A DNA stretch of 64,000 bases, from positions 1,736,001 through 1,800,000 of the forward strand of contig NZ_PJMW01000002.1 in NCBI RefSeq assembly GCF_002846365.1, read 5' to 3'. Position numbers and translations under genes: made by a program. This document shows, one piece after another, positions 33,204 through 42,862 of the stretch. This stretch comes from Nocardia fluminea (GTDB lineage: Bacteria > Actinomycetota > Actinomycetes > Mycobacteriales > Mycobacteriaceae). The first letter of the stretch is position 1. The number at the start of each line of letters is the position of its first letter. The notes under the pieces were generated by a model, which worked only from the letters and a program-made list of their open reading frames with translations, had not been told where the DNA came from and did not search any database.

Positions 33204-36011
33204 GTGCAGACTCCGGCCGTCGGACGGCATGAGGAGATCGCCCGCCTGCGCGCCGCCGTGGTGGCAGCGGCCTCGGGCGCGGGTCGTTTCGTGCTGGTCA
33301 GCGGCACGGCGGGGATCGGTAAATCGTGGTTGGCCGAGCACGTCGGCACCCTGGCCGCCGAGGCGGGACTGCTGATCGTGCGCGGCAATGCCGTCGACGA
33401 CGCGGGGATGCCGCCGCTGTGGCCGTGGCGTCGCGCAGCCAGGGAGCTGCCCGAACTGGCCGCCGCCCTCGACACCGTCACCGAACCCGGTGGTGGGCCG
33501 GCCGGCCAGCGCTTCCGGATGTTCTCCGAGGTCGCCGATGTCCTCGTCGCGGCCGCCGCGCCGTCGGGTCTGCTGCTGGTGCTCGAGGATCTGCACTGGT
33601 CGGATCCGACGTCGCTGGCTCTGCTCACCCACGTGGCGACCGAAACGCCGCGTACCAAGGTGCTCATCGTCGCCACCGCCCGCGAGCCGATGGGCGAGAC
33701 CCTGCTCGCCCACCAGCCCGACTGGTTGCGCCTACCGCACTTCCAATCCCTGTCCGTACCAGGGCTTTCCGAGCCCGAGGTTCGCTACTGGCTCGAGCAG
33801 CGTGGCCTGACTCCTGATCTCGCGCAACGCGTGCACGAACGCACCGGCGGCACTCCCCTGCTGGTCCGGCTGGTCATCGACTCCGATATGGGCACCGGCG
33901 ACGATCCGCTCCTCTCCGTGCCGGGGATCCGCCGCCTTATCCTCGCCCAGCTCGACCGGCTGGATACTGCCGACGTCGAGATACTCAGTGCGGCAGCCGT
34001 GCTCGGTGAACGCATCGATACCGAATTGCTGGCTCAGGTCTACGGAGCGATACCGCCGTCGGAGCCTGGTGCACCCCGAGATCAGACCGGCGATCCGGTA
34101 GCGCGGGCACTCGATGCGGCAACCGCAGCCGGTATCGTCCGCCGATTCGCGGACGCCACAACAGGTTTCACGCACGCGTTGGTGCGGGATGCGGTGTACG
34201 CCGACCTTGCCCCATCGCGGCGAGCGGCCTGTCACCGAGCAGCGGCGGAGGCATTGGCCGCGCGTGGCGGACCGGATTCGGCAGTGGCCGGGGCGATCGC
34301 GACCCACTGGCGGCAAGCGAGCGGCTGCGCGGACTCGCCGTCCGGTCGCCAGTGGTCCCGTCGGGCCGCGCGATCGGCTCGCGCGAGTGCCGCCTATGCC
34401 GAGGCGATCCGATTCGGGCAGTGGGCGATCGATGCCGCGGGTGCCAGCGCGTCCGATGCCGAGCGCGCCGAGCTGCTGATCGAGCTGGCGCGCGACGAGT
34501 TCGCCGCGGGTTGGGTGGCCACGAGCCTCGACCATTGCGTCGAAGCCGGCGCATGCGCCGAACAAGCCGACCGTCCCGATCTGCTCGCGGAAGCGGGTCT
34601 GGTGGTCCAGGGCGTCACCACCCCCACGGTGATGACCCAACTGGATCTGCTCTGCGGCAAGGCTTTGCGGCTGCTGGAACCCGGCGAGCATCCCGACCTG
34701 ATCGCCCGGATCCTGGCGCAACGCGCGCTGTCCGCCGCCGACCGGGGCGCGGGCGTCCGGGCCAGGGAACTCTCCGACCAGGCCATGCGCGCCGCCGAAC
34801 GGTCCACCGACCCCGACGTCGTCCTCGACGCGATCCACGCCCGCCATCTCTCCCTCGCCGCCGTGGACTTCCTGGACGAGCGAACGGCGCTCGCGACCAG
34901 AGCAATCGAGATCGCGGCCGACGCCGAGCAGCCGCTCGCGCGACTCTGGGGATATGTGTGGACAGCTGACGCGGCCCTGCAACGCGGCGACCTGCCCGGC
35001 TTCGACAACGCCCTCGACCACATCGAACTGCTCGCCGACCGCCGCCGCCTCCCGATCGCCCGCTGGCACCTGTTGCGTCTGCGGGCCACGCGCGCGGCCC
35101 TGATCGGCGACTTCCCGGCCGCCCTCGACTTCGACACCGCGGCTCACGAACTGGCGGTCGGTATCGGCGACTACTCCCTCGCCGGCCTGCACCATGCCTT
35201 CCGTGGCATGTACGCCGTGATCGTCGGTCACATCGACCGTGCCGAGCTCACCGCGGCGCTGGCTTCGCTGGCCTTCGCCCCGAAGATCACGATCGCCCAG
35301 CTGTTCGCCCCGCTGCTGCACGCGATGGCAGGCGATCTCGAGGAGGCGAGGGCCCTGTTCGCGCCGTTCCGACTGCTGCCCGACACCCTCGAGATCGGCC
35401 CGCGCTGGGCAGGCACCGTGTATTCGGTGGGCCTGGTGGCCGAACTCCTCGACGACGCGGAGACGGCTGACCGCGTCTTCCGCGCCTTCGGCGGCCGTGA
35501 ACACCACTACGCCGCCGACGGAACCGGCGCGCTCATCTGCCTCGGTTCGATCGCCCGCATCCGCGCCGACAACGCCCGCGTGGCAGGCCGTCTCGACGCG
35601 GCTGTCGACCTCTACCACCAGGGCCTGGCGATGGACACCGAGATCGGCGCCCGCCCCTTCGTCGCCCTCGGCCACCTCGGCCTCGCTCGCACCCTGCTCG
35701 CCCGCGGTGACCTGTCCGCCGCCCGCGAAGTCGCCGACCGGGCAGCCGCCGCCTTCCGCCGCCTCGAGATGCCCTACCGCCTGCGCAGCGCCGACGCCCT
35801 GCTCACCGATATCACCGCGGCCACCCGCACCGCCGACCCACTCACCCGCCGCGAACGCGAAGTGCACGACCTCGTCGCCACCGGTATGACCAACCGGGAG
35901 ATAGCGAACCGCCTCGTCCTGTCCGAACGCACGGTGGAAACCCACGTCCGCAACATCCTCGCCAAACTCGCCGTCACCAACCGCACCGAGCTCACCCGCG
36001 GTCCCCACTGA
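33204..36011 (+). CDS. Large LuxR-family ATPase regulator (AAA/STAND-like)
   Basis: Transcription regulator of 935 residues in the LAL/STAND style: N-terminal P-loop ATPase (Walker A GTAGIGKS, residues 34-41; Walker [13 protein letters not shown] near 124-135; AAA_16 type), a long helical TPR-like sensor region (about 350-850), and a C-terminal LuxR/GerE DNA-binding domain ([20 protein letters not shown], last 60 residues). Such proteins switch on target genes after ligand-dependent ATP binding. GTG 33204 is preferred because the protein begins directly with the conserved GRHEEIARL motif; the frame is open back to 32982 but would overlap the divergent gene. It sits 102 bp before the HSP90 gene on the same strand. 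Confidence 0.88.
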   Translation: MQTPAVGRHEEIARLRAAVVAAASGAGRFVLVSGTAGIGKSWLAEHVGTLAAEAGLLIVRGNAVDDAGMPPLWPWRRAARELPELAAALDTVTEPGGGPAGQRFRMFSEVADVLVAAAAPSGLLLVLEDLHWSDPTSLALLTHVATETPRTKVLIVATAREPMGETLLAHQPDWLRLPHFQSLSVPGLSEPEVRYWLEQRGLTPDLAQRVHERTGGTPLLVRLVIDSDMGTGDDPLLSVPGIRRLILAQLDRLDTADVEILSAAAVLGERIDTELLAQVYGAIPPSEPGAPRDQTGDPVARALDAATAAGIVRRFADATTGFTHALVRDAVYADLAPSRRAACHRAAAEALAARGGPDSAVAGAIATHWRQASGCADSPSGRQWSRRAARSARASAAYAEAIRFGQWAIDAAGASASDAERAELLIELARDEFAAGWVATSLDHCVEAGACAEQADRPDLLAEAGLVVQGVTTPTVMTQLDLLCGKALRLLEPGEHPDLIARILAQRALSAADRGAGVRARELSDQAMRAAERSTDPDVVLDAIHARHLSLAAVDFLDERTALATRAIEIAADAEQPLARLWGYVWTADAALQRGDLPGFDNALDHIELLADRRRLPIARWHLLRLRATRAALIGDFPAALDFDTAAHELAVGIGDYSLAGLHHAFRGMYAVIVGHIDRAELTAALASLAFAPKITIAQLFAPLLHAMAGDLEEARALFAPFRLLPDTLEIGPRWAGTVYSVGLVAELLDDAETADRVFRAFGGREHHYAADGTGALICLGSIARIRADNARVAGRLDAAVDLYHQGLAMDTEIGARPFVALGHLGLARTLLARGDLSAAREVADRAAAAFRRLEMPYRLRSADALLTDITAATRTADPLTRREREVHDLVATGMTNREIANRLVLSERTVETHVRNILAKLAVTNRTELTRGPH

Positions 36012-36113
36012 CTCGCCTTCTCGACGGCGTCGAGCGCCGAGAACTGCGGCGCCGGCTGCCGGAGATCCGGTTACAGTGACCGAGCAGTGGTCAGCGTTTG
36101 GGAGGGAACCCCG

Positions 36114-37910
36114 GTGGAGCAGGTATTCCAGGTCGACTTGCGGGGCATCGTCGACCTGCTCAGCCATCACCTGTACGGCAGTCCACGGGTCTACGTCCGC
36201 GAGTTGCTGCAGAACGCGGTCGACGCCATCACCGCCCGCCACGCCCTCGACCCGAGGGCTCGCGCACAGGTCAGGATCGAAACGCCCGCGAGCACCGGCG
36301 ACGGCACCATCCGCGTCCACGACAGCGGTGTCGGCCTGACCGAGGCCGAGGTGCACACCTTCCTCGCCACGATCGGCCGCAGCGGCAAGCGCGACGACCT
36401 CGGCTTCGCCCGCCACGAGTTCCTCGGCCAGTTCGGTATCGGGTTGCTGTCGTGCTTCCTGGTCGCGGACGAGGCCGAGGTGCTCACCCGGTCGGCGCGC
36501 GGCGGCCCGACTGTGCGCTGGACCGGCTTCGCCGACGGCCGCTACCGCGTCGAGCCTGCCGCGCGGGAACGCGACGAACCCGGCACCACGGTGATCCTCG
36601 CCCCTCGCCGCGGCGCCGAGCAGTGGCTCACGCCGACAACGGTCGTGGAGCTGGCACGGCTGTTCGGCAGTCTGCTGCCGTTCGAGGTCACCGTCGACGG
36701 GCAGTCGATCACCGAGCCCGAAGTTCCTTGGCGCGCAACGCACCCCACTCCGTCGGACCGCGCGAACGCGCTCGCCGCGTACGCCGAGGACATCTTCGGG
36801 TTCACCCCGTTCGCCACCTTCGATCTCGCGTGCGCCGAATCCGGCGTCACCGGCGTGGCTTTCGTGCTTCCGCAGCCGGTCAACCCGGCGGCCAAGGCCG
36901 GTCATCGGGTGTATCTGAAGCGAATGCTGCTGGCGGAGAGCGTCACCGGGTTGCTGCCCGACTGGGCGTTCTTCGTCCGCTGCGTGGTCGACACCACCGA
37001 ACTGCGTCCCACCGCGAGCCGGGAAGCCCTCTATGAGGACGACCTGCTGGAGAGCACGAGGGAGGCGCTCGGCGGCCGGATCAGGGACTGGCTGGTGGAA
37101 CTGTCCACCTCCGACCCGTCCGCGCTGCACCGTTTCCTGCGCATTCACGATCTCGGCGTGAAGGCTCTCGCCCTGCACGACGACGACATGTTGCGCCTGG
37201 TCGACCGCTGGTTGCCGGTGGAGACCAACGCGGGCCAGATCTCGCTCGCCGAATTCCGCCGCCGCTTCGGCGAGGTCCGTTACACGCCGTCGGTGGAGGA
37301 GTTCCGTCAGCTCGCGGCGGTGGCGAGCGCCGCGGGCATCGGCCTGGTGAACGGTGGCTACTCCTATATCACCGACATTCTGGAGCGTTTGCCCGCGATC
37401 GATCCCGAGATCCGGGTACGCCGTTTGGATCCCGCCGAACTGGCGACCCATTTCGACCTCGTCGATCCCGCGACGGAGCTGGCGCTTCGCCCCTTCCTGA
37501 GCACCGCCCAGCGAGTGCTCGACCGCCTCGAATGTGAAGTGGTACTGCGCACTTTCGATCCCCCGTCGCTGGCGGCGCTGTATCTGCTCGACCGCGACGC
37601 TGCCCATCGTGCCGAACTGCGCGCCACCCGCGAGGTCGCCGACGAACTGTGGGCCGACGTTCTCGGCGCCTTCGATACCGACCGGGCGGGCGACCGTCCG
37701 CAGCTGGTGCTCAACCACCGGAATCCGCTGGTACGCCGCATCACCGGGCTCGCCGATGCCCGCTTGGTCACCACGGCGGTCGAGGCCCTGTACAGCCAGG
37801 CGCTGCTGCTCGGCCAGCATCCGATGCGGCCGGTCGACACCGCGCTGCTGAACAAATCATTCGTCGGGTTGCTCGACTGGGCGGTTCACGACCCGCGGGG
37901 AGAGCTCTGA
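36114..37910 (+). CDS. HSP90-family protein
   Basis: Divergent HSP90/HtpG-like ATPase of 598 residues (HtpG is about 625). GTG 36114 is chosen for GGAGGG at 36101-36106; the frame opens at 36087. The GHKL ATPase motifs are intact: catalytic Glu30 and Mg-binding Asn34 in ELLQNAVDA, Asp70 in HDSGVGL, and GQFGIGLLS at 105-113. The middle-domain signature survives as RCVVDTTELRPTASREALYEDD. The C-terminal dimerisation part is weakly conserved and ends RGEL, with no MEEVD peptide. Its stop overlaps the start of a TPR gene (TGATG), implying coupled synthesis. It is unlikely to be the housekeeping HtpG; a dedicated client or partner is more likely. Confidence 0.88.
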   Translation: MEQVFQVDLRGIVDLLSHHLYGSPRVYVRELLQNAVDAITARHALDPRARAQVRIETPASTGDGTIRVHDSGVGLTEAEVHTFLATIGRSGKRDDLGFARHEFLGQFGIGLLSCFLVADEAEVLTRSARGGPTVRWTGFADGRYRVEPAARERDEPGTTVILAPRRGAEQWLTPTTVVELARLFGSLLPFEVTVDGQSITEPEVPWRATHPTPSDRANALAAYAEDIFGFTPFATFDLACAESGVTGVAFVLPQPVNPAAKAGHRVYLKRMLLAESVTGLLPDWAFFVRCVVDTTELRPTASREALYEDDLLESTREALGGRIRDWLVELSTSDPSALHRFLRIHDLGVKALALHDDDMLRLVDRWLPVETNAGQISLAEFRRRFGEVRYTPSVEEFRQLAAVASAAGIGLVNGGYSYITDILERLPAIDPEIRVRRLDPAELATHFDLVDPATELALRPFLSTAQRVLDRLECEVVLRTFDPPSLAALYLLDRDAAHRAELRATREVADELWADVLGAFDTDRAGDRPQLVLNHRNPLVRRITGLADARLVTTAVEALYSQALLLGQHPMRPVDTALLNKSFVGLLDWAVHDPRGEL

Positions 37911-40741
37911 TGTCGGACCCCAACACCCCCGACGACCTGCAACGGCTATTGTTCCAGGCTTACGACCTGCCCTACGGCGACGCCAAAGACGCACTGCTGG
38001 AGCAGGTTCTGCGGCACGCCGAGGCCGGCGGGCACACTCAGCTCGCGTTCCACATGCGCATGGCGATGGTCGACGCGTACGGCCACGGGATGAGCCCGGC
38101 CAAGTTGTTCGTCCCGTTCGCTCGTTGCCTGGCCGAATACGATCGCGACCCCGGCGCCCACGAGTCGTGGGTGGCCCCTTCGCTGCGGTGGAAGTTCAAG
38201 ACCGCGGTCGGCGCGATGACGAAATTCCCCGAGGTACCCATGGATCGGGCGCTGGCCGCCCTGGACCAGATGGAACGCCGCTACCGGGTCGAGGGCCAGA
38301 GCTTGAACGCGGTGTACGGCCGCAGGCACCGGGTGGCGGTCCACATCGGCGACCTCGAGGCGGCCGAGCGGTGGTACGAAAGATGGTGCACCACACCGCG
38401 TGACGAGAACTCCGACTGCGAAGGTTGTGATCCCACCAACCGCGTCGCCTGGCTGGGGAGTCAGGGCCGCGATCTCGAAGCCGTCGAGCTGGCCGCTCCG
38501 GTGCTCGCCGGCGAACTCGGTTGTTCCGAGCAACCGCAGCTCATCCTGACCGAACTGCTGCTGCCGTACCTGCGCACCGGCCAGCTCGACGAGGCGCGCA
38601 GCGCCCATCGCCGCGCCTACCGCCTGCTGCGTACCAAGCCGCAGGACCTCGCCGCGATCGCCGACCACCTCGAGTTCTGCGCGCTGTCGGGCAATCAGGT
38701 GCGCGGCCTGGAACTGCTCGACCGCCACTTCTCCTGGCTCGATCGCGCACCCAGTCCGAAGGACGCGCTCGCGTTCCTGACCGCTGCGGCGCTGCTGCTA
38801 CGTACTCTCGTCGACGCGGGTAACGGTGACGCGGTGCTGCGCCGCCCGGCCGCCGCCGATCGCCCCGCGGCCGAATCGACCGCGCGCGCACTGCGAGTGG
38901 AGCTCACCGACGAAGCGCTGGCCATCGCCGCCCGCTTCGACCAGCGCAACGGCACCGGCCACCAGACCGCGTCGGTCCACCGGAAGCTGGCGAGCGAGCC
39001 GATCGTCGACTACCTGCCCCTGTCCGCGGCCGCCGCGCACCGGGTGCCGGTGGCGCGGGGACCGGCGGTAGCGGCTGCGGAGCTCCCCCCGCTCACCACC
39101 ATCGAACTGATCGAACGCGCCGAGCAGGCGTACACGCGCCACGCTCTCGCCGAACTGCGGACCCTGGCGCAGCGGCTGGCGGACGAGACGGAGCCGGCCG
39201 ATCCGAGTCCGGCCGGTCGACGAGCCTCCGTGCTGGCCGGCGCGGCCTTGCAGACGACCGATCACGACCACGCCGAGTCGCTGTTACGCCGAGCGGCGGA
39301 GTCTTTCGCCGTCTCCGGCGAGGAAGATCGCCGCCAGTCCGATCTGGGTCGGCTCGGCCTGTTGCTCAGCAGGCACGGCGATGTGGCGGAAGCTCTCGGT
39401 CTCCTGCGGAAATCAGCGTCGCACCTGGCGAATGCGCCTGAACCGCACACGAGAGCGGCTGCGACACTACGGCTGACCGGTGGCATGTTCGCGCTGTTCG
39501 ATCGCGGCGAACTGTCCGGCGACGATGCCGCCGAGCTGCCCGCGTTGCTCGACCGGGCCGCGGCCGATGCCACCGCCGTGGGCGACGACGTCCTGCTCGG
39601 TGATGTCGCCCGGCACCGCATGTATCTGCACCAGAACAACACTGAACTCGCCGATGCGGCGGCGGCCGGGCAGGAAGCCGTCGCGGCGTATCGCCGGGCA
39701 GGCCAGGCGTGGCGGGTGGCCGACGCCGCCCAGTACCTGTCCGGAATTCTCTTCGACGCGGGCGATTCGGGCGCGGCACTGGAGACGATCGACGAGGCGG
39801 TTCGGCTGGTGGACGCCGACCTGCCCGACAGCCTGCGCCTGGTCGTGCACGCCAGGCGCGGTGCCCTGCTCATCCACCTGGGCAGGCACGAGGAGGCGGT
39901 GAGTGAGTTGTCGACCGCCGTCACGATCGGGATCGCGGCGGGCAGTTCGCAGGTGCCGTACGCGCAATGGGATCTGGCTCTCGCCTACCGCGCTGTCGGC
40001 CAGCTGCTCGACGCCGCCGACCAGGCCGAAGAGGCCATCGCCGGGCTGGAACGGGCGGGGGCCTGCGAGCAGGCACGGTCCTGCCGCTTCCTGCTGGCCG
40101 GTCTGCATCGCGACCTCGACGAGGAGGAACCGGCGCTCACGGTTCTCGACGAGATCATCGACTTCGACCGGGCCACCGGCGATCTCGGTGGCGAATCCTA
40201 TGCCCTCGTCGAGACCGCCGACCTGCTCGACGCGCTCGATCGCGATGCCGAGGCCGCCGAGCGGTACGCGCTGGCCGCCGAGGTCGCCGAGCGATTCGGT
40301 GATCCGGTGCGCGTCGCCTACTGCCGCTACAGCGCCGCGCTGTCGCTGCACTGGACCGGCGACTCCGCCGCCGCGGTCACCGCCGTCACGGCCGCCGACG
40401 AAGCGATCGCGAAGCTCGCCGCCGCCCACCCCGACACCGAACTGCTCACCTGGCACACCGCCCGGCACAACCACAACGCCGCCCGCATCCTGCGCCGCGC
40501 GCAACTCCCCGCCGAGGCCCTCCCGCGCGCCGACGCCGCGGCCGCGGGCTTCCGCGCCATCGGCGCCGACGACCAGGCCACCCGCGCCGACTACGAGCGC
40601 GCCGTTCTCCTGATCGAGCTGAAACGCCTCGTCGAAGCCGAGAAGATCCTCACCGAGGCCGTCGCCGCACTGGCCGACGGTCACGCGGCCGAGCCGATGC
40701 TGTCGGAACTACTCGCCGACACCAGGGCCCAGCTCACCTGA
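37910..40741 (+). CDS. Large TPR-repeat protein paired with HSP90
   Basis: 943-residue cytoplasmic protein made almost entirely of helical TPR-like repeats, e.g. LDEARSAHRRAYRLL, LELLDRHFSWLD, HEEAVSELSTAVTIG, LDAADQAEEAIAGLERAG and AAERYALAAEVAERFGD. A CxxC element (DCEGCDP, about residue 165) in the N-terminal third is the only Cys-rich spot and could bind metal. No enzymatic domain is visible. ATG 37910 lies within the HSP90 stop codon, so the two are translated in step. In eukaryotes TPR proteins act as HSP90 co-chaperones; here the partnership is inferred from gene order only. The kinase gene follows 19 bp later. Confidence 0.85.
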   Translation: MSDPNTPDDLQRLLFQAYDLPYGDAKDALLEQVLRHAEAGGHTQLAFHMRMAMVDAYGHGMSPAKLFVPFARCLAEYDRDPGAHESWVAPSLRWKFKTAVGAMTKFPEVPMDRALAALDQMERRYRVEGQSLNAVYGRRHRVAVHIGDLEAAERWYERWCTTPRDENSDCEGCDPTNRVAWLGSQGRDLEAVELAAPVLAGELGCSEQPQLILTELLLPYLRTGQLDEARSAHRRAYRLLRTKPQDLAAIADHLEFCALSGNQVRGLELLDRHFSWLDRAPSPKDALAFLTAAALLLRTLVDAGNGDAVLRRPAAADRPAAESTARALRVELTDEALAIAARFDQRNGTGHQTASVHRKLASEPIVDYLPLSAAAAHRVPVARGPAVAAAELPPLTTIELIERAEQAYTRHALAELRTLAQRLADETEPADPSPAGRRASVLAGAALQTTDHDHAESLLRRAAESFAVSGEEDRRQSDLGRLGLLLSRHGDVAEALGLLRKSASHLANAPEPHTRAAATLRLTGGMFALFDRGELSGDDAAELPALLDRAAADATAVGDDVLLGDVARHRMYLHQNNTELADAAAAGQEAVAAYRRAGQAWRVADAAQYLSGILFDAGDSGAALETIDEAVRLVDADLPDSLRLVVHARRGALLIHLGRHEEAVSELSTAVTIGIAAGSSQVPYAQWDLALAYRAVGQLLDAADQAEEAIAGLERAGACEQARSCRFLLAGLHRDLDEEEPALTVLDEIIDFDRATGDLGGESYALVETADLLDALDRDAEAAERYALAAEVAERFGDPVRVAYCRYSAALSLHWTGDSAAAVTAVTAADEAIAKLAAAHPDTELLTWHTARHNHNAARILRRAQLPAEALPRADAAAAGFRAIGADDQATRADYERAVLLIELKRLVEAEKILTEAVAALADGHAAEPMLSELLADTRAQLT

Positions 40742-40760
40742 TCCGAAGGAACCACCCGCG

Positions 40761-42545
40761 ATGCAACCGCTCGACCCGAACGATCCTCGGCGGATCGGCG
40801 ACTACCGACTGCTGGGAGTTCTGGGTGCCGGGGGCATGGGCAAGGTGTATCTGGGCCGGAATCCGGGCGGGCGCACCGTCGCCGTGAAGGTGATCCGCCC
40901 GGATCTGATCGACGAGGAGTTCCGTGCGCGGTTCCGTCGTGAGGTCGCCGCGGCTCAGCGCGTCGGTGGCGCCTTCACCGCGCCGGTACTCGACGCCGAT
41001 GTCGATGCGCGGGCGCCGTGGCTGGCCACCGGTTATGTCGCCGGGATCTCGCTGACGGACGCGGTGACCCAGTTCGGGCCGTTCGCCGAACCCGCGCTGA
41101 CGGCATTGGCGCACGGGCTCGCCGAAGCGCTCGTGGCGGTGCACGCGGCGGGCATCGTGCACCGCGACCTCAAGCCGTCGAACGTGATGCTCGCGATCGA
41201 CGGACCCAAGGTGATCGATTTCGGCATCGCCAGGGTGATCGCGGATTCCGCGCTGACCACTACCGGAAAGTTCCTCGGCTCACCGGGTTTCATGTGCCCC
41301 GAACAGGTGAGCGGCGAAACGCTCAGTCCCGCCTGCGATGTCTTCGCACTGGGCGGTGTCCTCACCTTCGCCGCCGCGGGCCACGGCCCCTTCGGCACCG
41401 CCGAGGTGATGCAGATGCTCTGGCGCATCGTCTACGAGGAACCGCGCATCGAGGCGTTGCCCGAGTCGCTGCGACCGCTCGTCGCGTCCTGCTTGGCCAA
41501 GGATCCGGCCGCCAGACCGACTCCGGAACAGGTCCTTTCGGCACTGGCCGTCCTCGGCGCTCCCGAACGAACCGGTTGGCTACCACCACAAGTGGTCGCG
41601 CACATCAGTACCGCTGCCGTTCGCTTACTCGACCTGGATTCCGGACCTGCCGACCCACCGCATCCCGATGCCACCGTGACCTCCGCATCAGGCCGGCCGA
41701 CAGGCGCTTCGGTGCCGAATCCGCCGCTCGCGAACCCGGCGCGGAACTCGCCGACCGGCTCCTCGAGACCGTACGCGCCGAACCTCACCGGCGGATCGAT
41801 GCCGACTCCCTATGGGCAGTCCGCCGGATTCACCTCCGATTCCACCGAGGCTCCCCGGCAACCGGCCACCTACCCGAGAGCGCATTCCGCGGCGGCGGCA
41901 GGCGAATTCACCCAGCCGCCCGTTGTGTCCGCGCACAAGTCCGCCGACACGTTCACGGGTCGCCCATCGGCACGTGCCACCGCGTCGCGCCGCACCCGCA
42001 CTCTGCTGATCGCCGCATCCGTCACGGTCGCGGTGGCGGTCGCGGTCGGCGCCTATCTGTTCGGCACCCAGCTGAACGCCGAGTCCACCGGCGGTGCGGG
42101 TACGAGCGCCATCGCCGTCTCGACCTCCGTCCCCTCGAACGCGACCACGACCCCACCCAGCTCGGCATCGGCCACGAGCACAGTTTCGGCCGGCTCGGCA
42201 TCGGCCACGGTTCCGGCCGAGTTCGTCGGCACCTGGAAGGGCAAGGCCGCGGACGGTCCCGTCCAGTTCGACATCGAACTCACCATCGCCGCCGGTGCCG
42301 TCGGTCAGGAGCTCGCCACGTCCGCCAACACCGGGACCTTCTCGCGCGATCGCTGCGACCGCGCGGAGACTCTCACGGAGGCGTCCGCCGAGAGCCTCAC
42401 CTTCCGCGCCAGGCTCACCGCCGGGAGCGGGTGCTACGACCAGGGCGCCGTCTCGACGGTCATCCTGCAACCCGACGGCACGCTGGCCTACCGCACGCCC
42501 GGTGTCCTCGGTGGCACCATCGCCGGCACGCTGCGGAAAGGGTGA
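40761..42545 (+). CDS. Membrane Ser/Thr protein kinase with extracytoplasmic domain
   Basis: Hanks-type kinase of 594 residues. Gly-rich loop LGAGGMGKVYLG (21-32), ATP-binding Lys43, catalytic HRDLKPSN (134-141, Asp136), DFG (153-155) and activation-segment SPGFMCPEQ (174-182) are present; HRD marks it as an RD kinase. A Pro/Ser/Thr-rich linker (about 290-410) leads to one membrane helix (about 413-436) and an extracytoplasmic domain of about 115 residues containing two cysteines (RDRCDR, GSGCYD) likely disulfide-bonded. There are no PASTA repeats, so it is not PknB. It lies 19 bp after the TPR gene with AAGGAA as ribosome site and probably shares the HSP90-TPR transcript. Confidence 0.92.
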   Translation: MQPLDPNDPRRIGDYRLLGVLGAGGMGKVYLGRNPGGRTVAVKVIRPDLIDEEFRARFRREVAAAQRVGGAFTAPVLDADVDARAPWLATGYVAGISLTDAVTQFGPFAEPALTALAHGLAEALVAVHAAGIVHRDLKPSNVMLAIDGPKVIDFGIARVIADSALTTTGKFLGSPGFMCPEQVSGETLSPACDVFALGGVLTFAAAGHGPFGTAEVMQMLWRIVYEEPRIEALPESLRPLVASCLAKDPAARPTPEQVLSALAVLGAPERTGWLPPQVVAHISTAAVRLLDLDSGPADPPHPDATVTSASGRPTGASVPNPPLANPARNSPTGSSRPYAPNLTGGSMPTPYGQSAGFTSDSTEAPRQPATYPRAHSAAAAGEFTQPPVVSAHKSADTFTGRPSARATASRRTRTLLIAASVTVAVAVAVGAYLFGTQLNAESTGGAGTSAIAVSTSVPSNATTTPPSSASATSTVSAGSASATVPAEFVGTWKGKAADGPVQFDIELTIAAGAVGQELATSANTGTFSRDRCDRAETLTEASAESLTFRARLTAGSGCYDQGAVSTVILQPDGTLAYRTPGVLGGTIAGTLRKG

Positions 42546-42862
42546 CGATGGACGCCGCCCGAACTGGAACAGGTTGCCGCCGGATTGCTCGCGGCTGCCC
42601 CGCCGAGGGCTCAGCCGGTCATTTGTCCAGGATGGATCGCCCGCACGAGCCCGTGCCGGGGGTGCTGAGAAGTGACCGCCGTCTTCGCATCACCCCAGGT
42701 GACACCGGTCTCAGAAATTCTCGCATTGCGATCTGGGTCACTAATATGTCAAACTCTCGCCCACACTGTGAAGCCGATCGGTCTCACAATGTCCGGAAAG
42801 GGAGTCGATTGAGCAGGCGGCAGGTGAGCGTGGTTGCCACCCTCCCGACGGCTGCCCTGATG
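42546..42862. other. 317-bp convergent intergenic region with dyads
   Basis: Lies between the kinase gene and the convergent tetR. No convincing gene; a 46-residue frame at 42672-42812 lacks support. Structure seen: an 11-bp palindrome TCGCA-T-TGCGA at 42721-42731, a TAATAT hexamer at about 42742-42747, and a 22-bp dyad at 42767-42788. Base composition between 42700 and 42800 is less GC-rich than the genes on either side. Confidence 0.5.
42767..42788. promoter_or_regulatory. 22-bp dyad TGTGA-N2-CCGATCGG-N2-TCACA
   Basis: Symmetric at 18 of 22 positions. The TGTGA/TCACA arms resemble CRP half-sites but are spaced 12 bp apart rather than 6, so it is not a standard CRP site. It could be an operator, or a hairpin ending transcription from one of the convergent genes. 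Confidence 0.35.

Noticed and set aside
33732..37820. Open frame of 1362 codons on the minus strand
   Set aside because: It runs antisense across the LuxR-type and HSP90 genes, both with strong family motifs. Long antisense frames are common in very GC-rich genes, and its composition shows no domain.
42672..42812. 46-codon GTG frame after the kinase
   Set aside because: No ribosome site, no hydrophobic or domain pattern, and it spans dyads more likely to be regulatory.
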